Positions 30,571 to 39,463 of a DNA stretch of 64,000 nt are shown piece by piece. Where the stretch lies: NCBI RefSeq assembly GCF_011046485.1, contig NZ_CP049256.1, forward strand, positions 620,001 to 684,000. Direction: 5' to 3'. The position numbers and the translations under genes were made by a program. The notes under the pieces were generated by a model. It worked only from the letters and a program-made list of their open reading frames with translations. It did no database searches and had not been told where the DNA came from. The stretch is from Microbacterium sp. 4R-513 (GTDB lineage Bacteria > Actinomycetota > Actinomycetes > Actinomycetales > Microbacteriaceae). How positions within the stretch are numbered: the first letter of the stretch is position 1; the number at the start of each line of letters is the position of its first letter.

Positions 30571-31640
30571 CCCGCACCCGCGTGTACCACGTCGGCCGGG
30601 CCGGCGACATCCCCGGCGGCATGACGCAGGTGGTCAACGCCTACCTGGCGTGGCCGTTCGACGACGTCACGGTGGATGTCATCGAGTCCCGCGGCGACCC
30701 CGGAGACCATCTCACGGCGGTGCGGCGCTTCACGCTGTCCCTCGCGCAGGTGCGGGCCATCGCCAAGCGCGGAGAGGATGCCGTGCTCGTCGTGCACCTG
30801 TCCGAGCGGGGATCGTTCGTCCGGGAGGGTGCGATCGCACGGTACGCCGCACGCCTGGGCCTCCCCGTCATCGCCCACCTCCACGGCAGCGAGTTCGCCG
30901 CCTACGAGGAGTCGAACCCCGAGTCGGTGGACCGCGTGCTCAACGCCTGCGTCAAGGTGATCACACTCTCGGAGGAGTCGAGCGGGATCAGCGCCCGTCA
31001 CGTCGGCGCCGAGCGCGTCGAGCTCGTGCCGAACGCGATCCCGACGGGTGACGGCGAGACCAAGGACCGCACGGTCGTCTTCGGCGGCGTCGTCTCTCAC
31101 CGCAAGGGCATCGACGTCCTCCAGGCGGCGTGGCGCGAGGTCTCGGACGCCTTTCCGGAGTGGACCCTGCTCGTCGCGGGACCCCTCCGCGACGCCGACC
31201 TCGTCGACGACGCCCTCCCGCGCGCGCGATTCCTCGGCAGCCTCGGCCACGCAGATCTCATGGAGCTGCTCGAGCACGCGTCGGTCGCGGTGCTGCCGTC
31301 GCGGGACGAGGCCATGCCCATGTTCATCCTCGAATCGATGGCTCGCCGGGCGTGCGTCGTGTCGACGACGGTCGGGGGCATCCCCGCCGTCCTCGGCGAC
31401 GATCACGGCGAGCTCACTCCCCCGGGAGACGTCGACGCCCTCGTCGCAGCGCTGCGCCGGACCCTCGGCGACGATGCGCACCGGACACGACTCGCGGCAC
31501 GCGGCTACGACCGCTTCCGAACCGGGTACTCGGCCGAGGCCGTCTTCCCGCGGGTGGAGCGCATCTGGCTGGACGCCGCAGGAACGGCACGCAGCGCACC
31601 TCTGCGCGTCGGCACCACCTCCGGAAAGGGAACCGAATGA
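30567..31640 (+). CDS. Family 4 glycosyltransferase
   Basis: 357 residues, GT-B fold. It starts with YHVGRAGDIPGGMTQV (the glycine-rich donor/acceptor loop), has LHGSEF and ELVPNAI, then VSHRKGIDVLQAAW and the EX7E-type stretch SRDEAMPMFILESMARR. It should be active. The GTG at 30567 overlaps the preceding stop by 4 bases, and its own stop overlaps the ugd start, so the three genes are coupled. Confidence 0.9.
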   Translation: MTRTRVYHVGRAGDIPGGMTQVVNAYLAWPFDDVTVDVIESRGDPGDHLTAVRRFTLSLAQVRAIAKRGEDAVLVVHLSERGSFVREGAIARYAARLGLPVIAHLHGSEFAAYEESNPESVDRVLNACVKVITLSEESSGISARHVGAERVELVPNAIPTGDGETKDRTVVFGGVVSHRKGIDVLQAAWREVSDAFPEWTLLVAGPLRDADLVDDALPRARFLGSLGHADLMELLEHASVAVLPSRDEAMPMFILESMARRACVVSTTVGGIPAVLGDDHGELTPPGDVDALVAALRRTLGDDAHRTRLAARGYDRFRTGYSAEAVFPRVERIWLDAAGTARSAPLRVGTTSGKGTE

Positions 31641-32965
31641 AGCTCTCCGTCATCGGCTGCGGGTACCTGGGGGCCGTGCACGCGGCAGCCATGGCATCCA
31701 TCGGGCACGACGTCGTCGGCATCGACGTCGACCAGCGCAAGGTCGATGCGCTCGCGCAGGGGATCGCGCCGTTCTTCGAGCCCGGGCTTCCGGAGCTCCT
31801 CAAGGACGGCGTCGCCTCGGGCCGCCTGCGGTTCACGACCGACATGTGCGCCGCGGCGGATGCGACCGTCCACTTCATCGGGGTGGGCACGCCGCAGCAG
31901 AAGGATGGGTACGCGGCCGATCTCACCTACGTCGATGCGGCGGTCGACGCCCTTCTCCCCTTCCTCAAGCCCGGCGATGTCGTCGCGGGCAAGTCGACCG
32001 TGCCGGTCGGCACGGCGGCGCGCCTCGCCGAGCGTGTGACGCCGACGGGGGCGACCCTCGTGTGGAACCCCGAGTTCCTCCGGGAGGGTTGGGCCGTCAA
32101 GGACACGATCGAGCCCGACCGGCTCGTCGCGGGCGTGCCGACCGACGGCACCGGCCGGGCCGACGCCGACGGCGAGCGCGCGGCCGACGTCCTGCGCGAG
32201 GTGTACCACACGGCCGTCGCGACGAACACGCCGTTCATCGTGACGGACCTCGCGACGGCCGAGCTCGTGAAGGTCGCCGCGAACGCCTTCCTCGCCACGA
32301 AGATCTCGTTCATCAACGCCATGGCGGAGATCGCCGAGGTGACCGGCGCCGACGTCACGCAGCTCGCCGACGCCATCGGCCACGACGTGCGGATCGGCCG
32401 GCGCTTCCTCGGCGCCGGGATCGGCTTCGGCGGCGGCTGTCTCCCCAAGGACATCCGCGCCTTCTCGGCCCGGGCCGAGGAGCTCGGCCGCGGCGAGTCG
32501 GTGTCGTTCCTGCGCGAGGTCGACGCGATCAATCTGCGTCGCCGGGACCGTGCCGTCGACCTCGTCGTCGACGCGCTCGGCGGGTCGGTGTTCGAGAAGC
32601 GCATCACGGTGCTCGGCGCGGCCTTCAAGCCGCACAGCGACGACATCCGCGACTCGCCGGCGCTCGATGTGGCCGTGCGGCTGCGGGGGCTCGGGGCATC
32701 CGTCGTCGTCACCGATCCCGAGGCGATCCCGAACGCGAAGGCCAAGCATCCGCAGCTCACCTACGTCGAGGACCGCGACGAGGCCCTGACGGATGCGGAC
32801 GCGGTCGTGCTCGTGACGGAGTGGGACGAGTACCGGCGCCAGCTCTCACCGGAGCACGCGTCGTCGCTCACGAAGGGCCGAATCGTCGTGGACGGACGCA
32901 ACGGACTGGATGCCGCGGCCTGGCGCGCCGCGGGCTGGTCGTACTACGGGATGGGCCGCCCCTAG
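31637..32965 (+). CDS. ugd: UDP-glucose 6-dehydrogenase
   Basis: Oxidises UDP-glucose to UDP-glucuronate with NAD, giving an acidic sugar for the polysaccharide. The product is 442 residues. The N-terminal Rossmann motif is GCGYLGAVHAAAM, the catalytic Cys sits in GFGGGCLPKD, and GAAFKPHSDDIRDSPA begins the C-terminal domain. UDP-ManNAc dehydrogenase is a related alternative, but UDP-glucose is more likely with galU nearby. It is the last gene of the plus-strand run and is followed by a strong hairpin. Confidence 0.92.
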   Translation: MKLSVIGCGYLGAVHAAAMASIGHDVVGIDVDQRKVDALAQGIAPFFEPGLPELLKDGVASGRLRFTTDMCAAADATVHFIGVGTPQQKDGYAADLTYVDAAVDALLPFLKPGDVVAGKSTVPVGTAARLAERVTPTGATLVWNPEFLREGWAVKDTIEPDRLVAGVPTDGTGRADADGERAADVLREVYHTAVATNTPFIVTDLATAELVKVAANAFLATKISFINAMAEIAEVTGADVTQLADAIGHDVRIGRRFLGAGIGFGGGCLPKDIRAFSARAEELGRGESVSFLREVDAINLRRRDRAVDLVVDALGGSVFEKRITVLGAAFKPHSDDIRDSPALDVAVRLRGLGASVVVTDPEAIPNAKAKHPQLTYVEDRDEALTDADAVVLVTEWDEYRRQLSPEHASSLTKGRIVVDGRNGLDAAAWRAAGWSYYGMGRP

Positions 32966-32997
32966 CGACCCGGCAGCGGAGCGGGCAACGCACGCGC

Positions 32998-33029
32998 AGA
33001 GGCCCCGGGACCACGGTCCCGGGGCCTCT
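32998..33029. terminator. Hairpin between convergent ugd and FrhB-like genes
   Basis: A 15-bp perfect stem (32998-33012 with 33015-33029) around a 2-base loop lies between two genes that point at each other. It can serve both directions. Confidence 0.8.
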
Positions 33030-33055
33030 CCATGCGCGCGGGGCTTCGCCGCGGA

Positions 33056-34474
33056 TCAGCGCCGGCGCAGGCGCTTCATCAGCCGCGAGAACCGGCTGCC
33101 CCGCGAGACGCGGTCGTACTTCTTCAGCAGTGGCCGCATGCGGCGGAGGAAGACCTCGAGCGACCCCCGGGCCCGGGCGTCGGCGAAGGCCTCGTGGCTC
33201 ACGTCGGAGATGTGCCGGCGCAGGCGGATGACCGCCACGCGCTGCGGGTCGATGCCGTCGAGCGACGCAGGCACCCGCTTGACCGGCACCGACAGCCCGG
33301 CCGCGACGTCGTCGTGCAGCCGCACCGAGAGGCCGACCCGGCGGTGGCGGAAGTTGCCGCCCTGCGTCGCGGCCACCTGATCGGCGGTGAGCGGCGTCGA
33401 CCAGACGGCCGACGCGTCGGCGATGATCTCGTCGATGTCGGGATGCCTGCTGACGACGACGTTCGTACCCTGCCAGTCCATCTTGAACTCGGGCAGCCAG
33501 CCGTCGCCGAAGGCCACGTCCGCGGTCTCGGCGAAGATGTCGTCGCAGTAGTTGCAGGCGTTCACCTGGAACATCGCATGGCCCCAGTTTCCGCCCACGA
33601 GGTCGTGGGTATGGGCCGTCCTCCGCTCGCCGTCATGCGCGGTCGCGGCGACGTCGTAGTGGCTCGAGGGGCGGTCCGGCACCTTGACGCGGAAGTCGAC
33701 CGATTCGAGGTCGTCGGGGGCGACTCCCGCCTGCCACGCGAGCGCCTCGGCGAACGCCTGCGACTTCAAGTGGCCGCACACGAGGCCGAGGAAGTAGGCG
33801 AACTGGGCGCCGAGCTCGGCATCCGTCTCCGAGAGCAGCCGCGCCGCCCGGAGGAAGCAGGGCACCCCGATGACGGCGTAGCGGCGTCCGTCGCCCCGGA
33901 CGGCGGAGACGATCTCGGCCATCGTCGAGGCGTAGTACATCGACTTGCGCTGCGATGCGAACTCCTCGGCCGTGTCGGACGCCGAAAAGGAGAAGAGCGG
34001 CCCGTCGTCGGTGTGCGACGGCGACACGTGCAGGATCGCGTCGACCTTGCCGCGGCGCAGCAGCTCCTCGGCGACCCAGCTCGTGAGGCCGCCCGAGCTC
34101 GAGCCGAGGAGGCGCTCGAAGTCGGTGACGCGCCCAGCGGTGAGCGTCGAGTAGTACCCGATGCGCGGGTCGTGCTTCAGCCCCGCGAACCTGTCGTTCG
34201 CGATCGCGTCCTCGTTCCGGGACTCGTCCGAGAACGGGCAGACCCGGCTGCCGGCGCGGAGCGCCTCGGCCGGCGCCTCCGAGGCATCCGCCTCATACGA
34301 CCGGCGCCGTCCGAGCGTGATCTTGATGGCGCCGCCCGTCGCGACCGAGCATGCGCCGCAGCCGACGCACATCCCTCGCGAGATGACGTCCTCGATCGTG
34401 TGAGCGCGCGTGGCCGGGATGGCGACGACGGATGCCTCGCCCTCCGGCCGCATGCGGAGGTCTTCTGTCGTCAT
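33056..34474 (-). CDS. FrhB-like coenzyme F420 hydrogenase/dehydrogenase beta-subunit family protein
   Basis: 472 residues, likely cytosolic, of the FrhB C-terminal family of Fe-S flavoproteins. An N-terminal cluster motif GMCVGCGACS (Cys36, Cys39, Cys42) plus VCP (Cys79) can hold a [4Fe-4S] cluster; a further CNYC pair near residue 298 and a GVPCF motif are typical. Such genes are recurrent in polysaccharide loci beside pyruvyltransferases, but their reaction is not known to me. ATG 34474 overlaps the acyltransferase stop, so it is the last gene of the minus-strand operon. Confidence 0.8.
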   Translation of the reverse strand: MTTEDLRMRPEGEASVVAIPATRAHTIEDVISRGMCVGCGACSVATGGAIKITLGRRRSYEADASEAPAEALRAGSRVCPFSDESRNEDAIANDRFAGLKHDPRIGYYSTLTAGRVTDFERLLGSSSGGLTSWVAEELLRRGKVDAILHVSPSHTDDGPLFSFSASDTAEEFASQRKSMYYASTMAEIVSAVRGDGRRYAVIGVPCFLRAARLLSETDAELGAQFAYFLGLVCGHLKSQAFAEALAWQAGVAPDDLESVDFRVKVPDRPSSHYDVAATAHDGERRTAHTHDLVGGNWGHAMFQVNACNYCDDIFAETADVAFGDGWLPEFKMDWQGTNVVVSRHPDIDEIIADASAVWSTPLTADQVAATQGGNFRHRRVGLSVRLHDDVAAGLSVPVKRVPASLDGIDPQRVAVIRLRRHISDVSHEAFADARARGSLEVFLRRMRPLLKKYDRVSRGSRFSRLMKRLRRR

Positions 34475-35472
34475 GAGACGGGTTCCCTTCGGGACTCGAG
34501 CGCCCGGGCCCATGGCCGGGGCAGGTTGAACACGCCGCCGACCGGCCCGAGCCAGCGGTACAGCACGAGCGGCACGCCGACGCCGAACGCCGTGAAGACG
34601 ACCGCCGCGACGACGGGCGGGACGATCCCGACCGGGATGAGCGGCACGACCGCGGCGAGCAGCATCGCGTGGGCGACGTAGACGGCGATCGTCCGCTGCC
34701 CGATGTAGCGGAACGGCGCGGCCAGCCAGCCGACCTTCGCGATCATCGCGGCGATCACGAGGCACGCGGCGACGCACACGACCGAGAGGCCGATGCGTCC
34801 CACCCCGCGCCCGATGCCCGGGATGAACGAGAACCCCGCCATGGCCGCCGGCACGACGACGATCGCGACGACGAGGAGAGGGATGTTCGCCCGCGCCGCG
34901 ACGGCCCGCCACACGTCGGGGAGCCGCGCGCCGAGGAGGAAGAAGAAGAGGTACATCGCGACGGACCGCCACACGGTGTTGCCCGCGGTCGGCACGACGT
35001 CCATCGCCGCCGCCACCGCGAGGATCCCGGCGGCGACGAGCGGGATCCACGCAGGCCACCGGACCGTGAGCTTGCCCACCACGAGGTAGACGATGAGCGC
35101 GAAGAGGAACCACAGCCCGTTCGTGGGCCACGCAGGGGAGAGAGCGAGCGCGATCCAGGGGTGGACGTCGCTGAGCGGCCACGGGATGACGGTGAACCAG
35201 ACGGCGCGGATCAGCATCCAGAGGAAGTACATGTACAGCAGGAGCGCGAGCCGCGACGCGAACAGGCCGCGCCAGGTCCGCCGGATCGCGTTCGCCCCGA
35301 AGATCCCCGCCACGAGGAAGAAGAGCGGCATCCGCACGGCCGTGAGGTACAGATTGAGGGTGTCGAGCCAGGCGTTGTGCCAGCCGTAGACATCCATCAG
35401 CTGCAGGGCATGGGCGAGCACGACGAGGATCATCGCGCCGCCCCTGGCGACGTCCGCCCACGCGAGCCTCAT
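34471..35472 (-). CDS. Membrane acyltransferase (Acyltransferase 3 family)
   Basis: 333 residues with about ten transmembrane helices. The family signature is the N-terminal WADVARGGAMILVVLAHALQ (ARG and the catalytic HA region) and PLFFLVAGIFG. It probably O-acetylates or otherwise acylates the polysaccharide repeat unit. It overlaps both neighbours by 4 bases. Confidence 0.87.
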   Translation of the reverse strand: MRLAWADVARGGAMILVVLAHALQLMDVYGWHNAWLDTLNLYLTAVRMPLFFLVAGIFGANAIRRTWRGLFASRLALLLYMYFLWMLIRAVWFTVIPWPLSDVHPWIALALSPAWPTNGLWFLFALIVYLVVGKLTVRWPAWIPLVAAGILAVAAAMDVVPTAGNTVWRSVAMYLFFFLLGARLPDVWRAVAARANIPLLVVAIVVVPAAMAGFSFIPGIGRGVGRIGLSVVCVAACLVIAAMIAKVGWLAAPFRYIGQRTIAVYVAHAMLLAAVVPLIPVGIVPPVVAAVVFTAFGVGVPLVLYRWLGPVGGVFNLPRPWARALESRREPVS

Positions 35473-36557
35473 GACGTCTCGACCTTCTGGCCCCGGCGGG
35501 TCCGGCGCCCCGTGAACGGGTAGACGAAGAGCCACGACACGCGCGTGAGGTAGCGGGTGATGAGGATCGACACGACGATGACGATCGCGGTGAGCACCCC
35601 GATGAGCATGAGGCCGCGGCCCGGCAGCTCGTCGAGCGCGGGGAGGAACGTCAGCGGCGCGACCACGAGCGCGATCACGAACACGTGGACGAGGTAGATG
35701 TTGAGCGTCCGCAGCCCGACGTAGACGACCCACTTGAGGAAGACCAGGTGCACGAGGTAGTACGCGAGCGCGAAGCCCGTCGCGATCGCGAGGAGCTGCC
35801 CGACGAACGCGGTGCCGGGGATGCGGTGCAGCACAGGCACGAGGGTCACGAGGCCCGCGAACGCGACGAAGCCCGCCGTGACGGCCGCGGCCTTCCACGG
35901 ACGCATCCCGTCGACGGCGGCGAAGATCCGGCGGTTGAAGTACGCCCCGAGCGTGAAGAAGATCAGGTACTCCGTCATGCGGTTGATGCCGACGTTGCGC
36001 GCGTCGAGGATGCCCGACGACGACAGCACCGACAGCACGAGTGCGATGCTCAGGAGAACCCACGGCGGCGCCTTGCGGAACAGCCACAGCACGAGGGTGA
36101 AGACGAAGAGCGCGTAGATGAACCAGTACGAGCTGATCGGCCAGATGAGGATCCCGAGGAGCGCGAGAGGGTCGGATGCCGTGGTCCCAGCGCCGTCCGA
36201 GCGGACGTTGGGTGCGACGAGGTAGAAGACGAAGCGGATCACCGACCAGAGCACGTACAGATAGAGGTACTGGCGCAGGCGCCGCTTCCACACGTCCGCG
36301 AACGACCACGTGCCGACGCGGTTGTGGAACACCCCGGTGATGAGGAAGAAGGCGGGCATCGGGAAGAGCTCCAGCACGACCTTGACGCGTCCGATGCCCG
36401 CCGCGTCGAACCCGATCGACGTGAGGAACAGTGTCGTGTGGTACGCGACGATGAGGATGATCGCCGTCCCCTTGACGAAGTCCACCCACTCCCGCTTGCC
36501 GACGTCGGTGCGGAGGAACAGCCGCGTCCCGCGTCCGGTGATCTCATTGCTACCCAT
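35469..36557 (-). CDS. Membrane acyltransferase (Acyltransferase 3 family)
   Basis: 362 residues, about ten transmembrane helices. WVDFVKGTAIILIVAYHTTLF and PAFFLITGVF are the family motifs. It resembles the neighbour at 34471 and those at 41250 and 42265. ATG 36557 has GGGAGG upstream and overlaps the pyruvyltransferase stop (36550-36552) by 8 bases. Confidence 0.88.
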   Translation of the reverse strand: MGSNEITGRGTRLFLRTDVGKREWVDFVKGTAIILIVAYHTTLFLTSIGFDAAGIGRVKVVLELFPMPAFFLITGVFHNRVGTWSFADVWKRRLRQYLYLYVLWSVIRFVFYLVAPNVRSDGAGTTASDPLALLGILIWPISSYWFIYALFVFTLVLWLFRKAPPWVLLSIALVLSVLSSSGILDARNVGINRMTEYLIFFTLGAYFNRRIFAAVDGMRPWKAAAVTAGFVAFAGLVTLVPVLHRIPGTAFVGQLLAIATGFALAYYLVHLVFLKWVVYVGLRTLNIYLVHVFVIALVVAPLTFLPALDELPGRGLMLIGVLTAIVIVVSILITRYLTRVSWLFVYPFTGRRTRRGQKVETS

Positions 36558-37830
36558 CTCGGCCTCCCAGTCCGAAGATTCCGGCTTCGTGCGCAGCGCT
36601 CGGCCGGCCGGCGATCCGGTCGACGTTCGCCGACGCGAGGAACCGGGCCCGATCGGCGCCCGCGCTGACGCGGGTCCGCGAGTCCGGGTCGTCGAGGACG
36701 GCCCCACCGACCTCGACGATCGTCTGCGCCATGCCGGCTCCCGGCGCGACGCACAGTTCGGGCCAATCGAAGAGCCGCACGAGCCCCTCGACCTTGCCCT
36801 GAGTGGCGAGGGTGATCGCCGGCGTGCCCTGCGACAACGACATGATCGCGAGGTGCATGCGGCCGGTGATCGTGAGGGACGCGCGCGCGCCCAGGGCGCG
36901 GATCGTCGAAGGGCTCAGCACCTCCTCGACGAGCCTCACGCCCTCGCCCCCCACCGCCTCGTAGACGGCTCGGCACGCGGTGAGGTCGTCGGCCGTGCTG
37001 CGCAGGACGTGCGGGAGAAGGACGACGTGGATGCCCCGTCCCCGCAGGAACGAGATCACCTCGACGTACTCCGGCACCTGGTCGACCTTGCGTGCGATGA
37101 GTCCGCTCGCATTGACGAGCGCGATCGGCCCGCCGACCCCGGCGAGGACGCGGTCGGCGCCCGCGTCGTCGAGCCGGTCGTCGGTGAAGACGATGTCGGC
37201 CGTCTCGACGACGCCTTCGACACCGGCGTCCCGCACGCGTGCGGCCGAGGCCGGATCGCGCAGCAGCAGCCGTGCGCCCGCCGCGCCCGCGGCGCGGAGC
37301 GCCTCGAGCGCCGGACGCGGAGCGGCCGCGTTCCAGCTGAACCCCAGCACCGATGTGTCGATGCCCGCGTTCGCGCACGCGGCAGCGATGCCCGAGCGGC
37401 GCAGCGAGCTGCGGAGCACGTAGACGCCGTCCATGATGTCGGCGCCGACGATCGACACGGTCGCGGCCTCGCTCACGAGCGAGCCGAGGTGCCGCAGGTC
37501 GACGCGGTGCTCATCCCCGTTCCCGTAGAAGAGGGCGGGGAGCGCCTCGATCCGGGCATGCTGCGCGAGGTCGTCGGGCAGGACGAAGTCGGCCTCGCCG
37601 CGGGTCACGACGACGGTCGGCCGGTCGGCCGAGGCGAGGAACGCCTCGACCATGGCCTGGTCGCCGATGTTGCCGGCTCCGGGAGGGGCGATGAGCACGT
37701 GCGTCTCCGAGCCGCCCGGCGTGATGGCGGCGGCGAGCTCGCGCCGGACCTGTCGCGCCGTCCACCCCGTGCGGTCGACGACATCGCGGCGGAGCTGCGA
37801 GAGCCGGCGAGTGATCTTGCGGACGTTCAT
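36550..37830 (-). CDS. Polysaccharide pyruvyltransferase-family protein
   Basis: 426 residues. It has an N-terminal extension of about 40 residues, then LIAPPGAGNIGDQAMVEAFL, and SLTITGRMHLAIMSLSQGTP with the conserved Arg-His pair. It is more distant from the proteins at 22187 and 29443 than these are from each other. It would add pyruvate ketals or a related group. The start overlaps the flippase stop by 4 bases. Confidence 0.82.
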   Translation of the reverse strand: MNVRKITRRLSQLRRDVVDRTGWTARQVRRELAAAITPGGSETHVLIAPPGAGNIGDQAMVEAFLASADRPTVVVTRGEADFVLPDDLAQHARIEALPALFYGNGDEHRVDLRHLGSLVSEAATVSIVGADIMDGVYVLRSSLRRSGIAAACANAGIDTSVLGFSWNAAAPRPALEALRAAGAAGARLLLRDPASAARVRDAGVEGVVETADIVFTDDRLDDAGADRVLAGVGGPIALVNASGLIARKVDQVPEYVEVISFLRGRGIHVVLLPHVLRSTADDLTACRAVYEAVGGEGVRLVEEVLSPSTIRALGARASLTITGRMHLAIMSLSQGTPAITLATQGKVEGLVRLFDWPELCVAPGAGMAQTIVEVGGAVLDDPDSRTRVSAGADRARFLASANVDRIAGRPSAAHEAGIFGLGGRDG

Positions 37831-39344
37831 GCGGGGTCCTCCAGCGTGTCGGTGGCGTCGGCCGCGGCGGCCGGGCGGGAGCGGGCGAGCAGCCGCCGCG
37901 CCGCGATGATCGAGGCGATGTCGCGGCGGAAAGGCGGGAAGGCCAGGACGGTGACCGCGAGCGCCGCGAGGAACGTCAGCAGACCCACGCCGATGCGGAG
38001 GAACGGCGATGCCTCGGGCAGGAGGAGCGTCGAGGCGTACGACGCGGCTGCCGCGAGCCCGTACACGATCAGCGTCCGCAGACCGTTGAGGAAGAGGCGG
38101 AGGAGCGGCGCGGTGGAGCGGCGCCGGAGCCACAGCAGCCCGATGGGCCAGAGGAGCGCCGTCGAGGCGAGGTACATCGCGGCGACGCCCTCGGTCCCCC
38201 ACAGAGCGCCGAGGATGATGAGACCGATGACGAACGGCCGGGTCCAGATCGTGTACCAGAGGTACGGCGTCGTGAGCCCCTGCGACAGGAACACCCAGTA
38301 GGACGCGAAGGCCGCCGCCTGGAAGAATCCCGCGATCGCGAGGATCTGGAAGAGCGGGACGGTGGGCGCCCACTGGGGTCCGAGCGCCACGGCGATGACA
38401 TCGGTGGCCTGCGCGACCGAGAAGCCGAGGACGAGGCTGACGATGTTGAGGAGCACGGTCTGGCCGAAGCTGATGAACTCGCCGTACCGCTTGGGCTGGT
38501 CCTGCAGCCGTGAGAGCGTCGGCAGCGCGACCCGGGTGGAGGGGGCGTTGATCTGGTTGAGCGGCAGCAGCATGAGCTGGAACGCGCGGTTGTAGTAGCC
38601 GAGCGACTGCGCGCCGAAGGCGCGACCGATCACGATGGAGTCGACGTTGCGGCTCGCGTAGTTGAGCACCTGCGCGCCGACGAGTCCTCCACCGAAGGCG
38701 AGGAGCGGCTTCATCTGCTCGCCCCGGCGCGGGAGCCCCGGCCACCAGCCGCCCATGATCGGAAGCGCGACGGCCTGGAAGAAGACCTGCAGCACCTGCT
38801 GCGCGACGATCGCCCAGTAGCCCCACCCGAGCGCTGCGAGCGAGAGCGCGATGACGAGCGACAGGGCCTGCGCCGCGATCTCGATCGTGGCGAGGGCGCC
38901 GAACCGGAAGCTGCGATTGAGATCGGCGCGGAACTGCGTCGCGAAGCCGTTGAGGAAGAAGGTCGACGAGAGCACGATCGTGACGAGCACAAGCCGGTCG
39001 TCGCCGTAGAAGTCGGCGATCGGGTGCGCCAGCGCGATGACGACGACCGTCAGCGCGGCCCCGATCCCGACGTTGATCCAGAAGAGGTTCGCCCGCTGGC
39101 CGGCCGTCAGGGTCTTGGCCTGGATGGCCGCGCTCGAGAGGCCGAAGTCGCGGAGGATCTCGCCCACGCCGATGATCGCGAGCACCATCGCGGTGACGCC
39201 GTAGTCCGTCGGCGACAGCATCCGCGCGAGCAGCACGATGCCGAGCAGCTGGATCGTGATCCGGATGACCTGGCCGCCGAACGTCACCACCGCGCCTCGG
39301 CTCGCGGTGCGCCCGAGGCTCGGCGGTCGCTGGACGGCCGTCAC
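37827..39344 (-). CDS. Wzx-type polysaccharide flippase (MOP superfamily)
   Basis: 505 residues with about twelve to fourteen transmembrane helices. The N-terminal GAVVTFGGQVIRITIQLLGIVLLARMLSPTDYG stretch (only its ends are diagnostic: GAVV and LSPTDYG) is typical of PST/Wzx exporters. It moves lipid-linked repeat units across the membrane. GTG 39344 has GGGAGG seven bases upstream. First gene of the coupled set down to 33056. Confidence 0.9.
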   Translation of the reverse strand: MTAVQRPPSLGRTASRGAVVTFGGQVIRITIQLLGIVLLARMLSPTDYGVTAMVLAIIGVGEILRDFGLSSAAIQAKTLTAGQRANLFWINVGIGAALTVVVIALAHPIADFYGDDRLVLVTIVLSSTFFLNGFATQFRADLNRSFRFGALATIEIAAQALSLVIALSLAALGWGYWAIVAQQVLQVFFQAVALPIMGGWWPGLPRRGEQMKPLLAFGGGLVGAQVLNYASRNVDSIVIGRAFGAQSLGYYNRAFQLMLLPLNQINAPSTRVALPTLSRLQDQPKRYGEFISFGQTVLLNIVSLVLGFSVAQATDVIAVALGPQWAPTVPLFQILAIAGFFQAAAFASYWVFLSQGLTTPYLWYTIWTRPFVIGLIILGALWGTEGVAAMYLASTALLWPIGLLWLRRRSTAPLLRLFLNGLRTLIVYGLAAAASYASTLLLPEASPFLRIGVGLLTFLAALAVTVLAFPPFRRDIASIIAARRLLARSRPAAAADATDTLEDPA

Positions 39345-39463
39345 GGGGCATCCTCCCTCGAGGGGCGGTCTGCACGCACGAAAGCACTCACAGCGGTCCT
39401 TCCTGTCGGTCTTGGGGTCCCGACGCTGGGACTGCGGTCGCGTGAACGCGGGGGTTCAGGCGC

